Assembly: GCA_032162705.1 (NCBI GenBank)
Contig: JAVRON010000103.1
Span: 1 to 64,000, forward strand
DNA length: 64,000 bases
DNA from: QHXN01 sp032162705
Lineage (GTDB): Bacteria; Acidobacteriota; Blastocatellia; Pyrinomonadales; Pyrinomonadaceae
Direction of reading: 5' to 3'
Shown here piece by piece: positions 31,065 to 40,359 of the stretch. The notes under the pieces are model-generated. The model saw nothing but the letters and a program-made list of their open reading frames with translations, made no database searches and had not been told where the DNA came from. The stretch's first letter is position 1, and each line of letters starts with the position of its first letter. Position numbers and translations under genes: made by a program.

Positions 31065-33143
31065 GTGGCAGCCGTGAACCTCAGAACAAAGCTGATCGTC
31101 GTCTTCGCCGCGCTCGCCTTTCTGCCGCTCATGGCCGTGAGCATCATCGGCTATCGCAGCGGCGTGAGTGCCGTCGAGTCGCTTCTGCGCGAGCGTGCCG
31201 CCGAGCGCGCCGAACGCATGGCGCGAAACGTCGAGCACGTCCTCTCCGTACAGGAGTCGCGCCTGCTCGAACTGTCAAAGGCGGAGCCGCTGCGCGAGTA
31301 CACGGGCCGCGTGCGCCGCGCGCTCGCGGACGTGGCCGCCGATAATGGCGGCGTGCAAGGTGCGAGTGCCGAACAGAGCGCGAGCGTTGCACAAAGCGCG
31401 GGCGTCGCACAGAGCACGTTGAGCGCGTCGAGTCCGTCGGTGCGGGATGCGCCCGACGAGGTCAACGCGCTGTTCCAGGCCTACTCCAAAGACAATCGCG
31501 CTTATCTTCAAGCCGTCACCTGCCTCGACTCTTCCGGACAACCGCTGTTCCGCCTGACGCGTGCGGAAGGCGGTCAGGGCTTCATACTCAAGAAGACGGA
31601 CTTCGTCAGAGACGAGGTGCGCTACGACCCGCATGTCTGGAGTTCCGACGCCTCGAAGGCTCTGCGCTCGCCGATGAGCGAGGAGTCGTACGGCGCTGCG
31701 CTGCGCATCAACGTCCCGATCATAGACTCTCCCGGCGTCGCTTCCGACACGACGCGGGATGGCGTCGTCGTCGCCGAAATCAGGCTGAACGATCTGGTCA
31801 GAGAGGCCGACCAGACCTCGACGCCCGAGAACTCTTCGGAAGCAGTGGACGCGTCCGCGACGGCGACGATGCAGTCCGCGAGTCGCACCGTCGTCGCTCT
31901 GGATAACGCTGCCGACATGGTCGTCTACCACACGAACGGCGCGCTCAAACACCAGACAGCCTCGGCCTTGATGCCCTACTTCGCAGACATGGCGGCGCGC
32001 ATGAAGGCGGGCGAGGACGGCTTCGGTTTTTACGACACGCCGGACGGCGTGCGAAGGCTCGCGGCCTTTCGACAGGCCGCGGGGCTTGGCCTCTCGCTGG
32101 CGGCCACGGAAGACTACACGGCGGCGGTCGCACCCGTCCGGCGCTCCTCTCTCTTCACTGTTGGACTCGCGCTCGCCTCGGGGCTTGCGGCGCTCGGGCT
32201 GCTGCTGGTCACTGCGGGCCGCGAGACGCACGACATCAAAGCGGTCGCTCGCGGAGCCTCGGCCATCGCCGCAGGGAATCTCGACCAGCGCATCGAGGTC
32301 AGCGCGACCGGCGAGACGCGCGGCCTCGCCGAGAGCTTCAACCTGATGAGCGACCGCCTGCGCGAGTTGATCGCGAAAGAGGCCGAGTCGCGGCAGTTCC
32401 AATCCTTCCTGCGTATCTCGGCCATGGTCACGCACGACCTGAAGAACGCCATCGCCGGACTGTCGATGCTCGTCTCGAACATGGAGCGACAGTTTCACCG
32501 CGAGGAGTTTCGCGCCGACGCCATCGAATCTCTGCGCGAGGCGACCGAGAAGCTGAAGCGAACGGTCGCGCGCCTGAGCGAGCCTGCGAAGACTCTGAGC
32601 GGCGAGTACCGCCTGGCCGCGCGCCCCACAGACCTCGTGCCCATCATCCGCCGCGTGCTCTCGACCAACGCCGAGCCGTCGCGCCCGCTCTACGACATCG
32701 AGGCGCATCTACCCGAACGCCTCGTCGCTACGGTCGAGCCTGAGCGCATCGAGAACGTCGTCGAGAACCTCGTCATCAACGCGCTCGAAGCGATGGGCGG
32801 CAAGGGCGGTCGCCTGAGTGTCGAGGCCGGCATGCTCGACGGCGACTACGTCTTCTTCAGCGTCGCCGACACGGGTACTGGAATGAGCGAGGAGTTCGTC
32901 AGCACGCGCCTGTTCCGCCCCTTCGCGACGACGAAGAACAAGGGCATCGGCCTCGGACTCTTCACCTGTCGCGAGATAGTCGAGACGCACGGTGGCCGTC
33001 TCGAAGTCGAGTCCCGCGTTGGCGCTGGCACGCGCTTCCGCGTCGTGCTACCATCCCGCCTGTTCAACTCGGGCGAGCGGCGCGAGCGGCCGGTGAAGGT
33101 GACGGCTGCTATAGGAAGCGCAATGCCCGGCTCGTCCGAATGA
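31065..33143 (+). CDS. Membrane sensor histidine kinase (Cache-HAMP-HisKA/HATPase)
   Basis: 692 aa. TM helix (~9-29), a ~330-residue periplasmic sensor region (probably double-Cache), a second TM (~367-390), HAMP (~390-440), a dimerisation helix with phospho-His in MVTHDLKNAIAGL (~456), and an ATPase domain with NLVINALEAM, VADTGTGM and NKGIGLGLFTCREIV. The kinase core resembles PrsK-type kinases of exosortase (PEP-CTERM) systems, but the sensor half does not. The start is GTG (31065); a GTG three codons later is equally possible. Partner: the sigma-54 activator that follows. Residues ~100-117 are a small in-frame repeat (ASAEQS, ASVAQS, AGVAQS). Confidence 0.85.
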   Translation: MAAVNLRTKLIVVFAALAFLPLMAVSIIGYRSGVSAVESLLRERAAERAERMARNVEHVLSVQESRLLELSKAEPLREYTGRVRRALADVAADNGGVQGASAEQSASVAQSAGVAQSTLSASSPSVRDAPDEVNALFQAYSKDNRAYLQAVTCLDSSGQPLFRLTRAEGGQGFILKKTDFVRDEVRYDPHVWSSDASKALRSPMSEESYGAALRINVPIIDSPGVASDTTRDGVVVAEIRLNDLVREADQTSTPENSSEAVDASATATMQSASRTVVALDNAADMVVYHTNGALKHQTASALMPYFADMAARMKAGEDGFGFYDTPDGVRRLAAFRQAAGLGLSLAATEDYTAAVAPVRRSSLFTVGLALASGLAALGLLLVTAGRETHDIKAVARGASAIAAGNLDQRIEVSATGETRGLAESFNLMSDRLRELIAKEAESRQFQSFLRISAMVTHDLKNAIAGLSMLVSNMERQFHREEFRADAIESLREATEKLKRTVARLSEPAKTLSGEYRLAARPTDLVPIIRRVLSTNAEPSRPLYDIEAHLPERLVATVEPERIENVVENLVINALEAMGGKGGRLSVEAGMLDGDYVFFSVADTGTGMSEEFVSTRLFRPFATTKNKGIGLGLFTCREIVETHGGRLEVESRVGAGTRFRVVLPSRLFNSGERRERPVKVTAAIGSAMPGSSE

Positions 33144-33348
33144 AACCTTTCGGCTTTTTCCCGATAGAAAGCTTTAGCCAGTCGGCAGATTCTCGGTGCC
33201 CCTTCGCTCACGCGTGAGTGTTGCCCGGCGACCTTGCGCCCTTCGGCCTATTCTTCGCGCCCTGCGTGTCCCGGTCTGCCGAATGAAAGGGGCCGAGCGG
33301 AGAACTCGCCGAAGAGCGCTAGAGTCTTTCAACGCGGACTCCCCAAAC

Positions 33349-34758
<1,410 letters not shown>

Positions 34759-34794
34759 AGCGAACCCGCGTCAGACTTCATCCTTTCTTGCTTC

Positions 34795-34846
34795 TGTTCA
34801 CTGTTGTACACACGCGCGGACTCTCGCCTGTCCACTCCTGTGAACA
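34795..34846 (+). promoter_or_regulatory. Two palindromic activator sites upstream of a sigma-54 promoter
   Basis: TGTTCAC-TGTT-GTACACA (34795-34812) and TGTCCAC-TCCT-GTGAACA (34829-34846) are two dyads with the same 7-4-7 layout and centres 34 bp apart, about 75-125 bp upstream of the -24/-12 promoter. This is the usual position for enhancer sites of NtrC-type activators; binding by the adjacent regulator is inferred. Confidence 0.55.
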
Positions 34847-34919
34847 CTGCCCCGCGCTGCTAAAGAAAGAAGACGCCAGTTTGGCGGGAATCGACGCTTA
34901 CAGTGTTGCTCGGCGACAC

Positions 34920-34935
34920 TGGCACGTGTGTTGCG
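34920..34935 (+). promoter_or_regulatory. Sigma-54 promoter
   Basis: TGGCACGTGTGTTGCG: GG and GC separated by exactly 10 nt, matching TGGCACG-N4-TTGC at all positions. It lies 115 nt before the stand-alone receiver gene and immediately after a sigma-54 activator gene. Confidence 0.8.
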
Positions 34936-35050
34936 ATGATGTTGAACGGTGAAGGTCTCAAAACCTGGCATCCGCTGAAAGGGTGATGTACGTAGATGAT
35001 AATTGAGCACATCGCCGGCTCGATTTTGGTTGATGACGGGGACGAAGAAG

Positions 35051-35446
35051 ATGACGAAACCCAAAGTTCTCATAGTTGATGACGACGTTGCGATCACGCA
35101 GCAGCTCTTCTGGACGCTGTGCGACGAGTTCGAGGTGATGACGGCCAACAGTCTCTCGTCGGCCATCCGCCGGGCGACTATCTACGAGCCTGACGTTGCC
35201 ATCCTCGACCTTCACCTGCCGCCCACGCTCGACGCGCCCGACACGGGGCTACGGATACTCGACTACGTCAAGGGCCACCTCCCTTCGTCGAAAGTCTTCG
35301 TAGCCAGCTCCGACCCCTCGGGCGAAATGCGCCGCGACTGCATCCGCCGCGGCGCGGACGGGTTCTTCGACAAGCCGCTCGATGTCGAGCGACTGCTCGC
35401 GACCGTCCGCCGCATCGCCGTCGGTCGCCGACTCGCGGCTGCCTGA
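35051..35446 (+). CDS. Stand-alone response regulator (PrsR-like receiver)
   Basis: 131 aa from MTKPKVLIVDDD (GGGGA ~9 nt upstream); an ATG at 35033 is less well placed. One receiver: phospho-Asp in VAILDLHLPPTLD, Lys in FFDKPLDVE. The LHLPP...DTGLRILDYVK segment resembles the receiver of the sigma-54 activator upstream, so it may have arisen by duplication and loss of the output domains. Preceded by a sigma-54 promoter with two activator palindromes, so it is probably induced by that activator and could compete for its kinase (inference). Confidence 0.85.
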   Translation: MTKPKVLIVDDDVAITQQLFWTLCDEFEVMTANSLSSAIRRATIYEPDVAILDLHLPPTLDAPDTGLRILDYVKGHLPSSKVFVASSDPSGEMRRDCIRRGADGFFDKPLDVERLLATVRRIAVGRRLAAA

Positions 35447-35656
35447 CAGAGCGGCCCCGAAGCTTTCAGAAAAGTTTCACCCCGGCGAGCGACCACTGCG
35501 GCGCTCTTCGAGTCAGATGCGTGGCTTCTCGATTGTCCCAACCGCGCATGCCTTAATGCTCTTTGACTTCATGATTCGGCCCTCGCCTACCCCAATAATC
35601 GAGTGGCCGTGAGAGCGTCCGCGCGTTAAGGCATCCCTTCTGCTTTGTGCGGTCGC

Positions 35657-35713
35657 TAAAGCCCCCGTCTCCAAATAGACTCCTGCCCAGAGTCGCGGGG
35701 GCTTTATTTTTTC
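35657..35713 (+). terminator. Intrinsic terminator
   Basis: TAAAGCCCCCG (35657-35667) pairs with CGGGGGCTTTA (to ~35706), followed by TTTTTT. It lies ~210 nt after the receiver gene. The 35447-36060 gap also holds a TGCCTTAA/TTAAGGCA pair (near 35550 and 35630) but no convincing gene. Confidence 0.65.
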
Positions 35714-36060
35714 TAAGAGACAGCGGATTCCCGCGTTCCTGCCCAACTCGCACTGTCGCCCATAGCCCTCTCGACGACGGCGAATGCCGAGGCGTTTAGA
35801 GGCACAGACCTCTCCCTGGCCTACTTCGTGCGAGTCGAGGGTATAAGCACCTGCCGCGCCCCAAAGTCAATACCAGCGAACCCACAAAAGGATGAGCGAT
35901 GGCTCGAAGTGTCGCCACTTGAACGAGGATATGATTTCCGGAGAGTGATATTCTAACTGAAGGGAGTATTATGCTCGGACGCAATTCCTGCAACAGAGCC
36001 TCGAAAGTGATGCCGGGCGCGTCGGATCGTGTCGGCGGAATTTGAGCTGATACCAACGCT

Positions 36061-36873
36061 ATGCCGCAAATTGAGGTTGGAGATGTTGAGCTTTATTACG
36101 AAACCCACGGCGAGGGCGAGCCGCTGGTTTTGATCCCCGGCTTCGGGACTGGATTGTGGCTCTGGTTCAAACAGACCGAAGCTTTCGCGCAAAGGTTCCG
36201 CACAATCGTCTTCGACCCGCGCGGCTTGGGACGCTCTGAGGTTGGGCGCACGAATGCGACCGTCATGGCATGCGCCGATGATGTGGCGGCGCTGCTCTCG
36301 GCGCTGGGCATTGAGCGGGCGCACGTTCTGGGAGTCTCGTTCGGCGGCTTTGTCGCGCAGGAGTTCGCGCTCGCGCACCCGCGCAATCTCGGTAAGCTCG
36401 TGCTGTGCTGCACGAGCTTCGGCGGCGCGCGCCATGTGCTTCCGTCCGCAAGCACTTTGCAGGCGATGGCTTCCGCCGAAGGGTTGAACACGGAGGAGCG
36501 CACGCGCAAGAATCTGCGGCCTGCGTTCGCCCCGACATTTCTTGCGCGGCGACCCGAAGAAGTCGAAGAGGTGGCGGCACTGCGCCTGCGTCACCCCGTC
36601 GGCGAGTTGACGCATCTCGGACAGGTGCAGGCCGCGGCGGCTTTCGACGCCGGGGCGAGGGTCTCGCGGATCGAAGCGCCGACGCTCGTCGTCACGGGCG
36701 ATGAGGATGCAATCGTCCCGCCGGAAAACTCGCGCAATCTCGCGGCGGTCATACCGGGCGCGCGGCTCTCAATCATCGAAGACGCGGGCCATATGGTTTT
36801 CATAGAGCGCAGCGAGGAGTTCAACCGGGCGGTAATCGAGTTCCTTGAAGAGTCACCCGCCAAAGCACTTTGA
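36061..36873 (+). CDS. Alpha/beta hydrolase
   Basis: 270 aa. Oxyanion region LVLIPGFGTG, nucleophile Ser in LGVSFGGFVAQ (~98), acid in VTGDEDAIVPP (~220) and His in DAGHMVF (~247): a complete triad in the usual spacing. No signal peptide, so cytosolic. It is followed closely by a KAS III-like gene, an acyl-CoA ligase and a MaoC hydratase, so a lipid or acyl-thioester substrate is likely (inference). Confidence 0.85.
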   Translation: MPQIEVGDVELYYETHGEGEPLVLIPGFGTGLWLWFKQTEAFAQRFRTIVFDPRGLGRSEVGRTNATVMACADDVAALLSALGIERAHVLGVSFGGFVAQEFALAHPRNLGKLVLCCTSFGGARHVLPSASTLQAMASAEGLNTEERTRKNLRPAFAPTFLARRPEEVEEVAALRLRHPVGELTHLGQVQAAAAFDAGARVSRIEAPTLVVTGDEDAIVPPENSRNLAAVIPGARLSIIEDAGHMVFIERSEEFNRAVIEFLEESPAKAL

Positions 36874-36904
36874 CAACCGTCGGGTCACACCAACAGACAT
36901 CTCT

Positions 36905-37897
36905 ATGGCTTACGCGAAAATCATCGGCACAGGCTCCTACGTCCCCGAAAAGATACTAACGAACGACGACCTCAGCCGGATGCTCGGCGAGGACATCAAC
37001 GAATTCGTCTCGCAGGTGATCGGCATACGCGAGCGCCACGTCTGCGCCGAGAATGAGAGCACCGCAGACCTTGCGACTGAAGCCGCGCGCCGTGCGCTCG
37101 AAGCGGCGGGAGTCGCCCCGGAAGAGTTAGACCTCATCGTGCTCGCGACCGACACGCCGGAATATATCTCGCCGGCGACCTCGGTCGTCGTGCAGCAACG
37201 GCTCGGCGCGAAGAATGCCGGCACGTTCGATGTGAACTGCGCCTGCGCCGGGTTCGTCACCGCGCTCGACGCGGCATCGAAGTACATCATTGCCGACCCG
37301 ACGACCTACAAGACAGTGCTCGTCGTCGGCGCTTACGCGATGAGCAAGTTCATTGATTGGACGGAGAAGAAAACGGCGACCATCTTCGCCGACGGCGCGG
37401 GCGCGGTCGTGCTGCGTGCATCGAACGAAGGCCCGGGCTTTCTCGCGTCGAAGCTCATCGCCGACGGGAGTTACCACGGCCACATGGGCATCTACGCGGG
37501 CGGCACGCACATGCCGATTGACGAGGGCGTGCTGAAGGAAGGTAGGTTCACCAAAGTCCGCTTCGTGCAGAAGTATCCGCCGGAGGTCAACATCGAGGGC
37601 TGGCCCGCAATCGTCCGAGACGTGCTGGCGAAAGCGGGGCTGGCGCGGGAAGACGTGGCGCTTTTCCTCTTCACGCAGGTCAACCTGAGCACAATCGTGG
37701 AGGTCATGAGGCGGCTCGAACTTCCCTGGGAGCGCACGCACACCATCATGGGGAAGTGGGGCTACACAGGCTCGGCGTGCATCCCGATGGTTTTGGACGA
37801 CGCCGTCAGCGCGGGCAAGCTCAAGCGCGGCGAGACGGTCGTCATGTGCGCCTCCGGCGGCGGCCTCAACATGGCCTGTGCGGCTTTCAGGTGGTAA
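36905..37897 (+). CDS. 3-oxoacyl-ACP synthase III-like protein with altered active site
   Basis: 330 aa from MAYAKIIGTGSYVP. Thiolase fold of KAS III: GIRERHVC, the acyl-accepting Cys in NCACAGFVTALD (~116), GAGAVVL, and the final CASGGGLNMACAAF. The usual HQAN is replaced by TQVN and the GNTSAAS segment by GYTGSAC, so the catalytic His and Asn of FabH-type condensing enzymes are missing. It is therefore more likely an acyltransferase or diverged condensing enzyme than housekeeping FabH (inference). Cys retention suggests an acyl-enzyme still forms. No clear Shine-Dalgarno. Confidence 0.8.
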   Translation: MAYAKIIGTGSYVPEKILTNDDLSRMLGEDINEFVSQVIGIRERHVCAENESTADLATEAARRALEAAGVAPEELDLIVLATDTPEYISPATSVVVQQRLGAKNAGTFDVNCACAGFVTALDAASKYIIADPTTYKTVLVVGAYAMSKFIDWTEKKTATIFADGAGAVVLRASNEGPGFLASKLIADGSYHGHMGIYAGGTHMPIDEGVLKEGRFTKVRFVQKYPPEVNIEGWPAIVRDVLAKAGLAREDVALFLFTQVNLSTIVEVMRRLELPWERTHTIMGKWGYTGSACIPMVLDDAVSAGKLKRGETVVMCASGGGLNMACAAFRW

Positions 37898-37901
37898 AGA
37901 C

Positions 37902-38047
37902 AATTAACAGGGGTGGACAGGATAGACAGGATAAGAGAATTTTTGATTTGCGATTTTTGATTTGCGATTGATTGGCAGAAATCCGCAAATCAAAAATCTA
38001 AAATCCCAAATCAAAAATCCTGTCTATCCTGTCCATCCCTGTTAATT
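37902..38047. repeat. Inverted-repeat element, GGACAGGATA family (copy 2)
   Basis: The outer arms 37902-37932 (AATTAACAGGGGTGGACAGG...) and 38017-38047 pair with about one mismatch. The inner part repeats TTTTGATTTGCGA words and their complements. It shares word and layout with the copy at 29355. It begins 4 nt after the KAS III-like stop and ends 14 nt before the acyl-CoA ligase start. Confidence 0.9.
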
Positions 38048-38061
38048 CCTTTTGCTAAGCA

Positions 38062-39852
38062 ATGAAGTACCCGAACATCTACACACTCTTCGTCGAGCAG
38101 GTCGAGCGATACGGCGACCGCGACGCTTTTTACGTGCGGCGGGGCGACGTGTGGGCGGGCATCACCTGGGAGAATTTCGGGCGCGAGGCACACGAGTTTG
38201 CCTGTGCGCTGGCCGCGCGTGGACTCAAGCCGGGCGGCTCGGTCTGCATCCTCATGGGCAACGTCCCCGAATGGCCGGTCGCAGACCTCGGCACGATCAT
38301 CGCGGGGGGCGTGAGCGTCGGCCTCTACCCGACCAGTTCCGCCGAACAGTGCCAGTACATCATCAACCACTCGGATGCCGAATTGGTGTTGGTCGATACC
38401 GCCGTCCAACTCGACAAGGTTCTGCGCGTGCGCGAAGCACTGCCGAAGTTGAAGACAATCGTGGTGCTCGACGAGGAAGCCGCGCGTGTGTGTGAAGGCG
38501 TCACGAGCTATCGTGAATTTTTAGCATCGGGGCAGCAGCGTCGTGAAGAGTTCGAGTCCGTCGTCACACGGCGGGCGCGAGAGGCGCGGACTGACGACGT
38601 TGTAATTATGGTCTACACGTCGGGGACAACGGGGCTGCCGAAGGGGGCGTGCCTGAGCCACCGGTACGTGCTGGGCAGCGTCGAGTCTTTGCAGGGATGT
38701 GTCCCGCTCGACGACGCGGACGTGGCCTTCTCCTATCTTCCCTACTGCCACGTTGCGGAACGCATCTCCGGTCTCTACACACGAATGTACGCGGGCGCGA
38801 CCACATACTTCGTTGAAGACCCGTCGAAGCTCTGGGACTACATGCTTGAAGTGAAGCCGACGGTGTTCGCTTCCTTGCCACGCTTCTTCGAGAAAGTTCA
38901 TGCGCGCGTTGTCTCAGACCTCGACGACGTTGCGCCCGAAGAGCGACGACGCTTCAACGAGGCGCTGACCGTCGGTCGTGAGATAAGCCGTCTGCGACAG
39001 TTGAACGAGCCAGTGCCAGCCGGGTTGAAAGAGAAGTACGAGCGTGAGTCTGAGCCTATGTTGGATAGGGTCAGTAGTTACTTCGGCGGTCGCATCCGGC
39101 TGATGACTTCCGGCGGCGCGCCGCTTCTAACAGAGATCGCGGAGTTCTTCGACGCGGCGGGCCTCCCCGTTCTGCAAGCTTACGGACTGACGGAGAACGT
39201 GTGCGTCGCCTTCAATCGTCCGGACAATTACAGATTCGGAACTGTCGGCCCGCCGATGCCGGGATGCTGTGTGAAGACAGCCGCCGACGGTGAGATCATC
39301 GTGCGGAGCGAGATGATGTTCAGCGGCTATTACAAAGAGCCGGAGAAGACCGCGGAAGTTTTCGATGGTGAGGGCTGGCTGCTCACGGGCGACATCGGCG
39401 AGATTGACCGTGATGGCTTCCTGACGATCACGGGCCGCAAGAAGGAACTGATCGTCACCTCGACGGGGAAGAACATCGCCCCCGCCCTCATTGAAAATAT
39501 GCTTAAGGAGCATCATCTCGTCAGCCACGCGCTCGTCTACGGCGACGGCAAGAGCTACCTCGTCGCGCTCCTCACGCTCAACGCGTCGGAGACGCAAGGA
39601 TATGCGCGCGCGCGCGGGATTGATTACGAAGACTTCGCAGACCTCGTGCGGAAAGAAGAGACGCGCGCGCTCGTCCGACGCATCGTCGAGGGCGTCAACG
39701 CAAGAGTCTCGAAGACGGAGGCCGTCAGGAAGTTCGTCATTCTCGACCACGACCTGAGCGTCGAGGCGGACGAGGTGACGCCGACCATGAAGATCAAGCG
39801 CAAAGTGGTCAACGAGCGTTACAGAGACGTGTTAGAAGGTTTGTACAAATGA
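38062..39852 (+). CDS. Long-chain acyl-CoA synthetase (AMP-forming)
   Basis: 596 aa. AMP-binding enzyme: P-loop-like MVYTSGTTGLPKGA (~190), LQAYGLTEN (~375), GWLLTGDIGEIDRDGFL (~440) and GRKKELIVTSTGKNIAPA. Close to long-chain (FadD15/COG1022-type) synthetases by the IAPALIE ending region and length. Forms acyl-AMP and then acyl-CoA. With the preceding KAS III-like and following MaoC proteins it suggests a fatty-acid modification module. The start follows a repeat element and lacks a clear Shine-Dalgarno. Confidence 0.9.
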   Translation: MKYPNIYTLFVEQVERYGDRDAFYVRRGDVWAGITWENFGREAHEFACALAARGLKPGGSVCILMGNVPEWPVADLGTIIAGGVSVGLYPTSSAEQCQYIINHSDAELVLVDTAVQLDKVLRVREALPKLKTIVVLDEEAARVCEGVTSYREFLASGQQRREEFESVVTRRAREARTDDVVIMVYTSGTTGLPKGACLSHRYVLGSVESLQGCVPLDDADVAFSYLPYCHVAERISGLYTRMYAGATTYFVEDPSKLWDYMLEVKPTVFASLPRFFEKVHARVVSDLDDVAPEERRRFNEALTVGREISRLRQLNEPVPAGLKEKYERESEPMLDRVSSYFGGRIRLMTSGGAPLLTEIAEFFDAAGLPVLQAYGLTENVCVAFNRPDNYRFGTVGPPMPGCCVKTAADGEIIVRSEMMFSGYYKEPEKTAEVFDGEGWLLTGDIGEIDRDGFLTITGRKKELIVTSTGKNIAPALIENMLKEHHLVSHALVYGDGKSYLVALLTLNASETQGYARARGIDYEDFADLVRKEETRALVRRIVEGVNARVSKTEAVRKFVILDHDLSVEADEVTPTMKIKRKVVNERYRDVLEGLYK

Positions 39853-39900
39853 AGAGCAGCGTTCGCATTCAGACTCGTCCATGACAAAGGAGAGATACCG

Positions 39901-40305
39901 TTGAATATCAAACCCGGTGATTCCGCCACCTACTCGAAGACAATCAACGACGAAGACATACGCGCCTTCGCAGACCTCGCGGGCGATGACAACAGCGTCC
40001 ATCTCAACGACGAGTATGCGCGTAAGACTCGCTTCGGGCGGCGCATCGCGCACGGGATGCTCGGCGCGTCGCTCATCTCGACCGTCATCGGCACGCAACT
40101 ACCCGGCTCCGGCACGATCTACCTCAGCCAGAGTCTTAAATTCGTCGCGCCGGTCTTTCCCGGCGACACGGTGACGGCGAAGGCCACGGTCAAATCCATC
40201 AAGGAGGGCAAGCCCATCGTGACGCTGGAGACCGTCTGCACCAACCAGCATGGTGAGACGGTCATCACGGGCGAGGCCGTGGTGCTGGTCGAAAACGTGG
40301 ACTGA
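39901..40305 (+). CDS. MaoC-family (R)-specific enoyl-CoA hydratase-like protein
   Basis: 134 aa, hot-dog fold. Hydratase-2 motif in FADLAGDDNSVHLND (catalytic Asp and His, ~25-37), then TRFGRRIAHGMLGASLIS. It hydrates trans-2-enoyl-CoA, as in beta-oxidation or PHA precursor supply. The start is TTG at 39901 with AAGGAG ~8 nt upstream; no nearer ATG keeps the fold complete. Confidence 0.9.
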   Translation: MNIKPGDSATYSKTINDEDIRAFADLAGDDNSVHLNDEYARKTRFGRRIAHGMLGASLISTVIGTQLPGSGTIYLSQSLKFVAPVFPGDTVTAKATVKSIKEGKPIVTLETVCTNQHGETVITGEAVVLVENVD

Positions 40306-40359
40306 CTTCCGTTATCATGATGCCATGAGCTTGGCGGCGACCGTCCGCTTGCGTTTGAG

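Noticed and set aside
35447..36060. Short frames in the gap after the orphan receiver
   Set aside because: Overlapping terminator and repeats, no family resemblance; probably noncoding or gene remnants too decayed to name.
36905..40305. Olefin (OleABCD) or beta-lactone biosynthesis locus
   Set aside because: The KAS III-like protein lacks His and Asn, the ligase is of the long-chain acyl-CoA type rather than OleC, and no OleD-type dehydrogenase is present.
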